From Thamnaconus septentrionalis (taxonomy: Eukaryota > Chordata > Actinopteri > Tetraodontiformes > Monacanthidae): a stretch of 64,000 bases of DNA. The stretch spans positions 14,264,273 through 14,328,272 of the forward strand of contig CM020510.1 in assembly GCA_009823395.1 (NCBI GenBank). The letters are read 5' to 3'. Of the stretch, positions 11,645 through 22,285 are shown one piece after another. Every line of letters starts with the position of its first letter. Position 1 is the stretch's first letter. The notes below the pieces were generated by a model. It did not search any database. It had not been told where the DNA came from and saw only the letters and a list, made by a program, of their open reading frames with translations. A program made the translations under genes and the position numbers.

Positions 11645-11791
11645 GTCTGACGTCTCTGAAGTAGATGGTCTGTCTGTTGGGGTTGAGCAGCTGGATGACC
11701 GAGTCGTCGTTGTCCTTCATCCTGCAGCTGATGGTGGCCGTCTCCCCCTCGATCACCGTCACGTTGTCGGTCGACAGGTTCAGGCCCTCCA
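11645..11791 (-). CDS. cadm1: cadm1 exon 2: first half of Ig-like V domain 1
   Basis: This internal exon of 147 nt starts after the acceptor TTGCAAAG and ends before the donor GTGAGT. It enters and leaves in phase 1. It encodes [20 protein letters not shown], then ISC with the first Ig1 cysteine, then [19 protein letters not shown], ending VR plus one base. The stretch [19 protein letters not shown] is, from memory, identical to human CADM1 and differs from CADM2, CADM3 (SNPAQQTLYF) and CADM4 (QNPARQTLFF), so the paralogue call is strong. Ig1 provides the trans-adhesive face. An N-V-T sequon lies in the first strand. The sequon that human CADM1 carries just after the first cysteine (N-K-S) is absent, because the residues there are K-D-N. 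A long (CA)n tract, (TG)n in the transcript, ends about 82 nt upstream of the acceptor. The next exon continues the frame with a split proline codon. Confidence 0.95.
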
Positions 11792-11871
11792 CTTTGCAAC
11801 ACAAAAGCACAATTCATGCACATTTGCAGCTAATTACACAATTCCTTCACCCCTCCACCCCATCCCTTCCT

Positions 11872-11872
<1 letters not shown>

Positions 11873-11915
<43 letters not shown>
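11873..11915. repeat. (CA)n microsatellite just upstream of the exon 2 acceptor
   Basis: A perfect CA tract of 43 nt. In the transcript it reads (UG)n and lies about 82-124 nt upstream of the exon 2 3' splice site. Confidence 0.95.
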
Positions 11916-11918
<3 letters not shown>

Positions 11919-12150
11919 CGGCTGCGTGTAAACATATACTCGGCGCAAATATATGTGCAAGGGCTGCTTAGACTGTCTGCTCGCAGCCACGTCTAATCCT
12001 TTTAATATAAGAGCCATGTGAAATGTTTGTCACTATTGATCTCCCCCAGCTCGGAGTGGGCCCTGTGAGTCAGTGCCAGATGGGCTGTAAGCTCTGCTGC
12101 CCACGGAGGTGGAGAGAGAAGAGAGAGAGGGATGGAGGAAGAAGACGAGA

Positions 12151-12152
<2 letters not shown>

Positions 12153-12198
<46 letters not shown>
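12153..12198. repeat. (GA)n microsatellite
   Basis: About 22 GA units within a longer purine stretch (about 12109-12208). In the transcript it is a CU tract in intron 1. Confidence 0.95.
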
Positions 12199-12200
<2 letters not shown>

Positions 12201-12374
12201 GAAGGTGGCAAAGTAGTTGATGTGAGCTAAGTTGGGTGGTGGTGGTGGTGGTGGGGAGGAGACGGAGCCGTGTACGGCTGAGAGGCGTCTTGACTTCTTG
12301 TAAAGTGGCGTGCAGGAAGTGTTTCTCGACTGAACACTTTCTGAGGCTGATCCCAGACCATCATCTGTCCGCCC

Positions 12375-12376
<2 letters not shown>

Positions 12377-12407
<31 letters not shown>

Positions 12408-12423
12408 CCGCCGCCGCCGCCGC
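12377..12423. repeat. Compound (CA)n(GCC)n microsatellite
   Basis: About 14 CA units are followed by a short C run and about five GCC units. A (GGT)n run lies nearby at about 12236-12254. Confidence 0.9.
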
Positions 12424-13155
12424 TGACGGTAAACAAAGAGACGACATGACGGATCCCCGAGAGTTAAATCCCGGACAGACCGACCGCCACCTGGCGTCGG
12501 GTTGTAGCGCAGGTCACAAAGTGACTCAGCTCCACATCGGAATGTGTGTGATGCAACAGTTGGATAAGACCGGGCGAATTCGGAGCGAATCCTGACTCCC
12601 CCTGGAATCTTAACCCCCCTGTCTCAAAAATGCGTGTTCTCGCCAAGTGCGAGCGCCGTCCCGATTCTCAAAAGTGTTCAGTTGAGGGACAAAAATGAGG
12701 CTATGTCGCCCTTCAGATTCTCCACAACCAATTCTATTCCTTTCCTACCTATTTCATTTGGAAATAAAGATGTCAAAATTACAAAAAAAAAAATGCATTT
12801 TCCTAGTTCAATGTATTTTTTTATTTTATTTACCTCCATGATGCAGGGCATTTGTTTTTGTTTTTTTACGATCTTAAGTCAGTAGCTGCGCCACAAAGCC
12901 ATATATATTGCTGTCCTCGAGGTTAGAAATGTTATTTTACCCATTTGTAATGTTATTGTTAAGTTGCTTTATCGAGATACTGCAGAGGTGAAATGTTTCC
13001 ACTGACACACAAGCTTGTGTCGTCCTCTGAGGCTGCGCAGTGCCCGAGGCCGTTGGTTTTCAGGGCTACTTAAATTGAGGGTTGAGTTTGAGGGTTAAGG
13101 CCGAGGGTTAAAAATAGGAATTGGGCCTCGGATTGGAAGAGAGGCTTTCCGTAAG

Positions 13156-13157
<2 letters not shown>

Positions 13158-13204
<47 letters not shown>
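13158..13204. repeat. (CA)n microsatellite
   Basis: A perfect CA tract of 47 nt in intron 1. Confidence 0.95.
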
Positions 13205-13209
<5 letters not shown>

Positions 13210-16200
13210 ACAGCACTGGGATTTCAACTCTTTGCATCGTTCTGCCTCACAGGTGTTCTACGCAATTATTCAAGCCAAACCCCACCTGCGCTGAGTTCAT
13301 GTAATTAGCATCACAGGAGTCACGGTGTGATTGTGAGTTTGCTGACTTTGCGTCGACGTGCGCGACACTGACTTGTGTCATTTGCTGTGCTTTGAAAGTT
13401 GTGTCTTCTATGCTAGGGGATGTGATTGTAAGCCCCACGGACTAACCAGGTCTCATCCTGAAGCTGAGTTGGTCTAATATGGAGTTTAAAAAAAAGAAAA
13501 AGAAAAACAGACCAAAGAAGAAATCCACAGCGACTGTTGTTGGTGGCTGCTAAATTTGTTGTCTTACTGGAAACAAACTGGAAACCAGACTTTTTTTCTA
13601 ATGACTACAGCAGTCCCTCCAGTCCATGTGCGGAACCATTTGTGCTGGTGGAGACAAATAATAACTGAACAAAGAAGCTACAGTCTCTTCACAAAGTTCA
13701 CAAACTCAACCAGGTTGAAACCAGGTTTGGCGCTTGCAGACTTAAATAGCAGCACTGCTTGCACAAAACAGACTATGTTGTGCAAGAAGTGGCTAATTAC
13801 TCCATCCATGAATCAAAACCTGGCAATGAGTATTGACGTCTTTCCCTACAGCGAGCCAATTGTAGAAAAGGAAAGAAGCAGGACTCCAGTCGGGGTGATG
13901 CTGTTATGCTCAACGACGGTTGCAGGCAGCGCGGTCACCATGTTGTTCGGTGCTTCAGCTACGCGTCAATCAAAAGTATTGAAATTTGAGAATTCAGAAA
14001 TTTCCTGAGCTATAAGAGGAAAAAAAAAACAAAAAACATGGACTGGTGATTGATAGCTGAGCAACGGCTGCGATTTGGCCGAGCGGCTGCGTGGCAGGAA
14101 GCACGGCGACATCTTTTGCCTCTGCCAGATCGTGACTGCGATCCTGCGTTGGCTCCACGTTTGAAGCTCCACAGTGGGAGTAGACGTGAGACGCGCCTTT
14201 CATCTTTATTTATATCGACGGTGCGCAATAACGGTGTGAGCCACGCAATCCAGGGATCACGAAGAGTCAGGTCACTGGATATTATCCTTCTGACTAACGG
14301 GTGATGGTACACAGGTGGGCGTAATTACAGCCTGGAGCGATCCTCCATTAGGAAGACGCTCAAAAGTGTGCGTCCAAAATTAGAGGTTTTGGGGGTGGGT
14401 GGGCGGAGGGGGCCACGCAACCGGCACAGAACAGCCCCCAGAGAATATCGATTCAATTCCATACTGGGTGCAAAAAAAAGAGGAAAGTTTGAAATAATTC
14501 AGCGATTCATGATAAATCAAAGCCCTCTCAGAAACTAAACACTCCTCCGCTCTGTCCAGTTTCGACCTGGCGTAATGATGTTACAACTTGCAAAAGAATG
14601 CTTAACAAACGCCGAGGGCAGGCGCACATCGCTAATCACCTCTCGCACATCAATAAAACATAAAACAGATAGCAAAGGGATTAAAATATGCATGCAGGTG
14701 TTGGAAAAGAAACAACTGTTCCGGCAGCAGGCCGGCTGATGGATGGAGGTTTACCGCTTAGGCGGCCACAATCTGAGCGGATGTGTCCATCATTTCTTTG
14801 TGCCGAACACGGGCAGCAGAGGGAAGGCGTCGGTCCAGAATGGGAATATTTACATTTCTTGGCCATTATGGATTTCCTCTGTCTGAGGGATTGGGGGCCC
14901 GTCCAAAATCATTTCTGGATAAAGCCGCGGGAGCTCGGCGCCGATGACTCCGATGCCGTTGTACATTTTGTGTGCTCAGCTGCTCGGTGCGTCTCGAGGA
15001 GTAAATGCGCCACAAGCATCCCAGCGCTCCTCCGATGACGTCGAGACAGGCTGCGCACCTTCGCTCGCCCGCCACCGCCGCCGTCACGACTTGCACCTCG
15101 CGTCAAAACCCCCGAACAAAAGGCGACTTTTGTTTTTTTTGCCGTTTTCTGAAAGGGAGAAGCAAAAAGTCACCTTGTGCTATATTTATCCGGCGGGAGC
15201 CAAAAAAAAGGGAGCGGATAGAGTAACGTTTTAATGCCTGCGATCCACACCGGCAGATTAGCGGCACTCTGAGCCGTGCCCCTCCTCCACCCCACCACCA
15301 AACCCCTCAAACCCCCCTTGGCCCTCAAGAAAACATCAAAAACACATTTGCATGCCAGAATTGTCAGACACCTCTATTGCATTCTGACATTTACAAAGTG
15401 CAGAGGAGAGGCCGGCGGGGTGCAGCGGGGGTGGGGAGAGAATAATAAAAGGCACCTGCATTTTTTAGATAGTGATAATAGGAAGAGACAGCCAAAATAA
15501 CATGATTCAGAATGAACTCCGAATGCGGCGAGCAATGAGGAATTAACCTCCGTTGCGGGAAAGAAAAGGCCTCCTCAGAACCTGTCCGATGCAATAAAAC
15601 ACCCATTTCATTCCACTCACTCAGGTCGAGGACAAAAGGAGAGGTAACAGGGAGGTCTGGAGTGTACGCGGCCGTTCGCGACCTGCCGCCCGCGACGCGC
15701 ACTTCATCCCGGGGTATTTTAATGCGGCGTGTATTCACTGCGTCTTAATGGACGCTGGCAGGCAGGAGAGACGCGACACGGACCAAATTAAACGCTTTGG
15801 CGGAACACGGCGGCCCGACGTCTCGGGTTCAGCGCTTTATCAGGCAATACCTTCAACCTGCCACCAGGGACAGACAGGTCGACGATGAATGACTTTACGG
15901 ATGAGACAGTGTATAAATATATGCAGGTGTTACTCGAACTCTTATTTATTTATTTATTTTTATTTTTTCTGAATATTTTTCATACTGACAGTGTTGTTAA
16001 GGCTCAGTGGTAGGGGAGGAGGTGGTGGCTGGCTGGCTGGCTGGCTGGGTGGGTGTGTTGGTGGTGGTGAAAAAATATCCTGATAAAACATTTGCCAGAC
16101 AGGAACACTGGGGATGATTCTGGAAAAAAACAAAACAAAAAAAAAAACAGGAAAGCATCCGGTGCCAGACTTGTTTGTTGCTTGCGAGGCAAATAAAGTT

Positions 16201-19200
16201 AGAGAAAGTTTCCAGTTTTGACAAATTTTTGTAAAAAACATCAGTCAGTCATTGTAACAGTTGACTGAAACACAGCCTGGGCTGCTTCCTTGTTTAAATG
16301 TGTTTATATATTTGAAAGTCTTTTGAAAGAGAAGTGGCCAAAACAGACCAAAATTGTGACTAAGTAGCTGGTTCCTCATTTTGCTTGGCAGGAGAACTTT
16401 AACTTCAGGTCTTAACATATGCATGTAGTCGGAGAAGCACAAGCCCTCTTTTAACATTTGCTCCAATAGGAAGGTAATTCTGTCGTGTGCAGCTCTGCAA
16501 AATGTCTGTGGGTATTAAACCTGAGGCACAGAATTATCCGATTTATAATTAACTCTGACCTGCTTCTGACTTTAATTCAGCCATTACTTTCCTAGAAAAA
16601 TGAGATACACTTTGACATTCAGCTTCAGGGGTGAATCAGTATGATTCATCAAAAAAAATCATCTTGACATACATGAAAATCCCTTCAAATATGTATGCAC
16701 AGAGATTTCATCTTTACCTGGATTCCTTTTTTGTCTGGCCACCAACTATTTAGTGATATGCAGCACTGAGCAAAATCACAGTTTGCAGGCTTTGTACTCG
16801 GGATTCTCTGAACTCAGAGTGACAAGGTTGCCAAATTGTGAGACATGCAAATTCAAGAGATAAGCTCCGAAAGATGGAAAGCTCTCAAGCCTCGCAACTT
16901 TATGCCCTGGCAGCGAGTCAGAAACGGCTGCATTGGTAATTCACCTGAGCGACGCAGGGAAGACTAGTTAGCACTGCGCTACAGGCAATGAATAGAATAA
17001 TGAGAAATAAACAGGAAAGAAAAGACACTGTATATGCAACAAGGTTCCAAAGCATTCACGTAGGAGTGCAGAGATAATTAGAAAGCTGCAGACAGTCATA
17101 TACAATGTCTACTGAAATCCAAACAACTTTCTCTTAATAATAAAGTATTACTCTTTCTTTCCTATGTCTTGCAAAAAACAAAAACAAAAAAACAAAAACA
17201 GAGCTGATTGCCTGATTAGATTCAACTGTTAAATTGTTATCTTTATTCCGCTTCATAATGACGAAGAAGTGCTGGGAAATTACCGCGCTGAGCCTCGCGA
17301 GTGTTTTTTTTTTTTCCCTTTTCCAAAACGCTGTGAAGTGTGTCTCAACATGGTTGGAAGTGGCGCCCGTATATCTGGCAGTCAGAGCGGCGGAGCAGCC
17401 TCAAAGCAAGGTTAGTCTGCCTCCAATCTGTTGTGCCGAGAGAAAGGCAATGCAACGGATAAATTCTCCATAAGGTTTCGCAGCCCCAAGCAAGGTTGGT
17501 CCCCCTCCAATATCACAGCCCGGGCTCATCTCCAATTCAAAACACACATAAATAACGTTGCGGTGATTAGCAATCCCATCAAAGTGAAAACGGGCCACTT
17601 TGTGAAAACATGGAGGGTTTTTGCAATCGGAGTAAACATTTTCAATTGCCTCAGCATCCCGGTCATGATTGGGTGCAAATGAGGGAAGGCAGTCATTAAT
17701 TCTGGGGCGCTGGGTGGGTGGGGACGGAGCGGGAGCGGGGAGCCGGGGCGCGGGCCGAGGCATGGCACAGATGACTGGCTGATAAATTCATACTCATTCC
17801 AGCAGCTGTCTGGAAGAGTAAAGTGGCTGCGTCTGTACACATGGCTGCCCTCCTGTTCCCGCATCACAACATGGTGAATGAAACAGTCGGATGGAAAACG
17901 CAGACCTTCAAAAGTCTGCGCGCTCTCCGAGGAGACGGACAATCTGGCATTGAGTGTCTGGCACGGGCGGCCGGCTCATCAGCTGTACTCAAAATGCTAA
18001 ACAGCGGGGTGAAAAAAGGAAAAAAAAAAAAAAACAGCCGCAGCCGCCCCCACCCCACCCCACCCACACCCCTCCTGCCCAATTTGGACCAAAGTTGGAC
18101 CAAATCAAGACATATTAGCAGGGGCAGATCTTGCAGCAGAAGTTTGGAGGCAGGCACCTTTGAATCAAGTTAGCTCCGGCTTTGAACTTTCCTCTCTTGT
18201 TTTCACATCAAAAGACATGAAAGGGGGAGCAGAAAGCAGGACGGGCGGCCCACCAATTCCTCTCCCCTGAGTCGGCGCTGTCAGCAGCAGTCGTGTCCTT
18301 TCAAGAAACATCCAATGCCATCGACAGTCATTAACAATAAAAGTTTCTGTCTCGTTATCTGACGGGCGCCGCTCCACCGCCGCCGCGCGTCTTTATCCCC
18401 CTCCCTGTCATTAGACCCCGATCCTCCTGATGAAATGCTGTTTTAAGGATGTTCCCGAGTAAGAAGGTTTCTGTCTCGGGGTATAATTACCACAGCGCCA
18501 TTTCCCCCAGACACCATTGCATGGCATAAAACATTTCACGCCCTCTAATTTGACCATCCTTTTTCCTCCTCATTCGCTACCCCCCCGCCCCCGTTTCCTT
18601 TCATGACGAGCGCTCTCTCAGAAGTTCAGAGCGACCGTTTGTATAATCATGCTGTAACATGACTTGAAATATCACGGGGAGGTGCGCGTCACTTTTCTGA
18701 TAGTAATGAAATGATCGATAGCGCTGCAACGACAGGGTACCCTTTCTGTAATGAGGCAGCTTGTCGCTGGCTTTAGTTATGGCTAAAATAAATGACGACA
18801 GCTTGACAAATTCGTTTTTAAAGCCTCTGCTCAAGTCTCTTTTCGCACTTGGACCACAAAGGTCAGAGACAAAATCCAATGAAGATGACTTTAAAAGCAT
18901 CAATTATTCAATTCTCACAATTTGCAATTAAGTTAAGGAGCCTAATTTAGAACATTTAAAGGGACCTAGTTGCATGAAACGGTACAAAAGTACATGTGTA
19001 GGTATTATTAGTTTAATAAAGTCAAAAAATGAATGTGTTTACATTTACATAAGCCAGTCTACTTGTATGTTGGAGAGGAGGGCAATATCATCCAACTATT
19101 CACCTACAATAGTACTGTGGACACAATCAGACCCTGTGTGCTAAAAAAAAAAAATACACAGCATCTCTTTTATAGTCATGAATTCACTGTTGTCAATAAA

Positions 19201-19362
19201 GTTGAATCTATTTTTTATTTTAGCCGTCTTTTACGGTACCAAACAAATGTTTTGCATGAATGGATTTCACCTGGGTAATTGGGACATTATGTAATCACTG
19301 TCCCAGGTCAACAGTGATTGTTAACGCATTGAATAGGAATAAACAAAGGACTGTGTCTGAAT

Positions 19363-19386
19363 AAAAAAAAAAAAAAAAAAAAAAAA
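19363..19386. repeat. Poly(A) run
   Basis: 24 consecutive A on the plus strand. Upstream sequence (about 18950-19360) was not recognised as a retroelement. Confidence 0.85.
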
Positions 19387-20042
19387 TCAAAATCCAACTT
19401 TGTGGGCAACAGAATTCAGAAGTGATTCAACAGGAATATATTAAAGTAGTTAAATAATACACATACATAGATACAAAACACACAGACACACACAAACAAA
19501 CACAATGACTTTAAAATTCACACAATGTTAGAGCCGACTAACACTGAGAGCAAATGGGTTTGCTCTCACGTGGGAGGGTGTTAGCTTGCGGCTAGGACAA
19601 AGGAGGAGCGAGCCACGCACTCATGTTCAGACAATATGTGCTGTAAAAGTTTGACTGCTGCAGCAGACAAGATGTTATTGTTAGGAATAAGTCCGTGGGA
19701 CAACAATGGTCTGCCGTTAACTTTAAGTCATGTCTGATGTGTCACCGTCATTTTAATTAACACTGCTAGCGTCTCCTCTGTTGTATGGGATCAGGAGCGA
19801 TGACGCTTTTTGGAGGCCTGCGGCAGTTTGTCAAATTTATTAACCTGACCAAATGCACAGAAGGCAGACAGAAGATTACTGAGTCATAGCCGCTCCTGTT
19901 ATTAATAATGAGGCATTCTGTTAGGCAAAGATGGGGATACGCTGACGCCTTGTTAACATTAGCATGCTAGCACCTGTGCTGCTGTGAGGTTTTTGTGTGA
20001 TTGTTAGTCCAGCTTTGGCAAGATTTGATGACTGGTTGTTTT

Positions 20043-20071
20043 CTGTGGCTTTGTGCTCTACAAAGCCACAG
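20043..20071. other. Perfect short hairpin, 12-bp stem and 5-nt loop
   Basis: CTGTGGCTTTGT at 20043-20054 and its exact reverse complement ACAAAGCCACAG at 20060-20071 flank the loop GCTCT. The stem does not extend further. It lies in intron 1, about 600 nt from the microexon candidate. The stem is too short for a microRNA precursor. Confidence 0.8.
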
Positions 20072-20382
20072 CAATAATACAATTAAATTCTATTCCACAA
20101 AGAAGATGAGGGAGTCTTCTCACCCAATTGTTAATGGAACAGTGTTTTAACTAAATTTTGTCAACCTTGACTGCTACCGTGCATCCTTCAAGAGGAAAAG
20201 TAGGTTTTATTGTGGACTTGACAGCACTGCATGATGGACAGCTTTGTTTATTTTTGCTGTCGGGATAATTGAACCTAAGTGAGTTTACAAAAATGTAATT
20301 AAATCAAAAAACAACAGACAATCATCATCATCGTCATCACCGTCGAGTGAGTGCAGCGGCTCTAACCTCCTCTTTTCCTGTA

Positions 20383-20384
<2 letters not shown>

Positions 20385-20419
<35 letters not shown>
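20385..20419. repeat. (TG)n microsatellite
   Basis: About 17 TG units, followed by a G-rich stretch. It reads as (CA)n in the transcript. Confidence 0.95.
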
Positions 20420-20560
20420 GGGGGTGGAGGGGGTGGAGGGATGGGGTGTTGGAGTTGGGACATAACGGGGAGCCATTCTTGTAAATATGAACAGATGAAC
20501 TGACTGCTACGGACGGCCAATCAGCTCACAGACAGATCCAAATGAACAGCAGGCGACGGC

Positions 20561-20632
20561 AGAGAGGGAGAGAGAGAGAGAGAGGAAGAGAGAGAGGGAG
20601 AGAGAGAGGAAGAGAGAGAGGGAGAGAGAGAG
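20561..20632. repeat. (GA)n-rich purine tract; CU-repeat tract in the transcript
   Basis: Repeating GAGAGAGAGGGA and GAGAGAGAGGAA units cover about 72 nt. On the transcribed strand it is a CUCUCUCU-rich tract beginning six nt after the donor of the candidate microexon. CU-rich tracts of this kind are the known binding context of PTBP1/2 splicing repressors. Confidence 0.9.
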
Positions 20633-20638
20633 CGGTAC

Positions 20639-20659
20639 CTGTCACGCTTTCAGCAGCTC
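20639..20659 (-). CDS. Candidate 21-nt microexon of cadm1 between exon 1 and exon 2
   Basis: On the minus strand a strong 3' splice-site context (CU-rich, ending GCCGCTACAG) is followed by 21 nt and then CAG/GTACC, a plausible donor. No AG occurs for about 100 nt upstream of the acceptor (20662-20763). A branch-site match CCCTAAC sits at the far edge of that stretch, with the branch A at about 20757. Two TGC motifs lie within 35 nt of the acceptor. The intron side of the donor is a CU-repeat tract (20561-20632) of the kind bound by PTBP proteins. The length keeps the frame. Only phase 1, the phase of the neighbouring cadm1 exons, is free of stops; it adds A-A-E-S-V-T between the split codons, just before Ig1. 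From memory, CADM2 has an optional small insert at the same place. There is no transcript evidence here, so this is an inference from splice signals. Confidence 0.4.
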
Positions 20660-20661
20660 CT

Positions 20662-20763
20662 GTAGCGGCGCAGGCGAGGCGGAGGGGAAGCAGGGGGAGA
20701 AGAAGAAGAACACAGGAGAGGGGAGGTGAGAAACGGCCGGGCCAATATTTCACACGTTAGGGC
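20662..20763 (-). promoter_or_regulatory. AG-free 3' splice-site region with distal branch-site match
   Basis: Read on the minus strand, this stretch of about 102 nt contains no AG. It runs from a CCCTAAC branch-site match (branch A at about 20757) through a long CU-rich tract (CTTCTTCTTCTCCCCCTGC and neighbours) to the TACAG acceptor at 20660-20661. This arrangement is typical of distal-branchpoint exons and of neural microexons. Confidence 0.45.
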
Positions 20764-21583
20764 CTCAAAACTCCACAAACACGAGGCTGTTTAAGATCAT
20801 TTGACTCCAACCTGCTTGAACCCCCCCCCGCAACCACACACACACACACAGAGTTGTTGTTCTTCGTCCAACTGTCCTCTCTGGTAATATGAAGGGGTTC
20901 GGGTGGGGCAGTAAAGCAGCGGTGCCTTCGTGTCCCCTGATTGAGATTCTGGCCACTGCTCTGCTCCGGAGCAGCCACTGCCTCCCCGAGGGGGTGGAGG
21001 TGGGGAGTGTTGGAGGGGGGGGGGCCCCTGCTGCCGTGCGTCCTGCAGAGGGGAGCACCCACTCGGAACGGTGCCCACCCAAACTGGCATCTCTCGCAGG
21101 GCACAGGGGGGGAGACTGGCGCGCTCCCAAGTCCCCACCGCAGCCCCCCCAACCCTCCCCAGGGGGCGACAGACAGCTTCCATCATTCATTGTCTGCTAT
21201 TCATACACAGGCTGCCTTCTCTCTCTCTCTCACACCTTTCCCTCTCTCCCTCTGCTGCACATCCAACCCCCCCCCCCCCCGCCGTCTTTTATCGTATGGA
21301 CACTCTTCGGGCTTCTCCTCTGGCTGGCACGGTGAGCTCGGCACACCGGGGTGTCGGAGCGACCGCTTGTCCAACTTGTCATTGGGCGGGTGTAATAAGG
21401 GTGCAAGGTGTGACACACGTCCTTGTTACACTCCTTTGTGCATTTTCGACGTGTCAGCGATTCACCCCCACGGGGGACAATGGAGGCCTGAGTGACAAAT
21501 CGCGCTCGACGGGGGGAAACAAATTTTCGAACACGGTCCCGGGGAGCTCGGAGCGGCACCTTGCGCCTTCGTTTCTTGAGAAG

Positions 21584-21608
21584 AAAAAAAAAAAAAAAAA
21601 AAAAAAAA
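21584..21608. repeat. Poly(A) run
   Basis: 25 consecutive A on the plus strand in intron 1; no flanking retroelement body was recognised. Confidence 0.9.
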
Positions 21609-22212
21609 TCGAAGAATGCAGATTGTCCGCTAAAAACTTCATCAGTTATTATTGTGGCTGTTCAGCACGGAGTGGGGCCCCTGGGGCAATTAGAGCCTGG
21701 ACCCGGCAGCGGCCGGCCGGGACGGACACATTTTGATAGGCTGACACCAAAAAAAACAAAAAAAAAAAAAACCACGGGCCTGTTTCCTGAGCTGTGGTGT
21801 CCCAGTGCAGGCGAGCAAACACAAGGAGCCCTCAGGACAGCCCATAATGAGGATCCGGAGCCGCTTTAATTGCCAGGTAATTATTGTGTTGTCGCAACAT
21901 TATGTAAATTACACATTACCATTTTTTGTACATGTGGAATGTATCTTGCCCTCGTTCTGTGCTACTTTGTCAGGTCGGGGGGAGGGGTGGGTGGGGAGTG
22001 ATGGGGAGGGTGATGGTAGTGGTGGTGGTGGGTGGGGGGGGGGGCGCTAACCTAGAAACGTGTGTCATGGTAACAACGGGGCATCGTGGCGTTTAATCTT
22101 GTCAGCAGAGAGCTGTATTGTGATGTAGTGCGGTGATGCCTTCGCCCAACCCTTCAGCATGATCCACTTCCTGCCGGTGGCCTCTAAAGGAGGGGTGGGG
22201 GGCAGAGGGGGG

Positions 22213-22222
22213 CTATAAATAG
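22213..22222. promoter_or_regulatory. MEF2-consensus / TATA-like palindromic site
   Basis: CTATAAATAG is an exact match to the MEF2 consensus YTAWWWWTAR and also contains TATAAATA. It is followed by CpG-containing sequence and a CT repeat. Further exact MEF2 matches lie at 8036-8045 and 63794-63803. Function is not shown. Confidence 0.3.
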
Positions 22223-22251
22223 CGCCGCGGTGCGACTGCAATGCTCCCACC

Positions 22252-22285
22252 ATCTCTCTCTCTCTCTCTCTCCCTCTCTCCCTCT
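22252..22285. repeat. (CT)n microsatellite
   Basis: A CT tract with a few CCC interruptions, lying 30 nt after the CTATAAATAG site. Confidence 0.9.

Larger units (their letters stand above)
11792..20000 (-). other. Intron 1 of cadm1, part near exon 2
   Basis: There is no recognised exon. 11.87-13.21 kb is a dense microsatellite cluster, listed separately. 13.44-14.03 kb looks like diverged repeat-type sequence without a firm family. The stretches 14.55-15.10, 15.60-15.90 and 17.23-18.40 kb are unique and rich in homeodomain-type cores, as in conserved non-coding DNA. There is a (GGCT)n run at 16026-16047 and a poly(A) run at 19363-19386. Confidence 0.65.

Noticed and set aside
13556..14008. 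Plus-strand open frame of 150 codons
   Set aside because: It starts with a non-ATG codon and has no known domain; the region looks like diverged repeat sequence.
20043..20071. Hairpin as a microRNA precursor
   Set aside because: The stem is only 12 bp and the flanks do not pair. Precursors need about 30 bp of stem.
20526..20753. Minus-strand frame resembling a signal peptide (VLLLLPLLPLRLACA) in front of an AAESVT stretch
   Set aside because: It has no ATG start (the frame begins with GTG), and the leucine-rich part is simply the translation of a polypyrimidine tract. The splice-site reading (candidate microexon) explains it better than a first exon.
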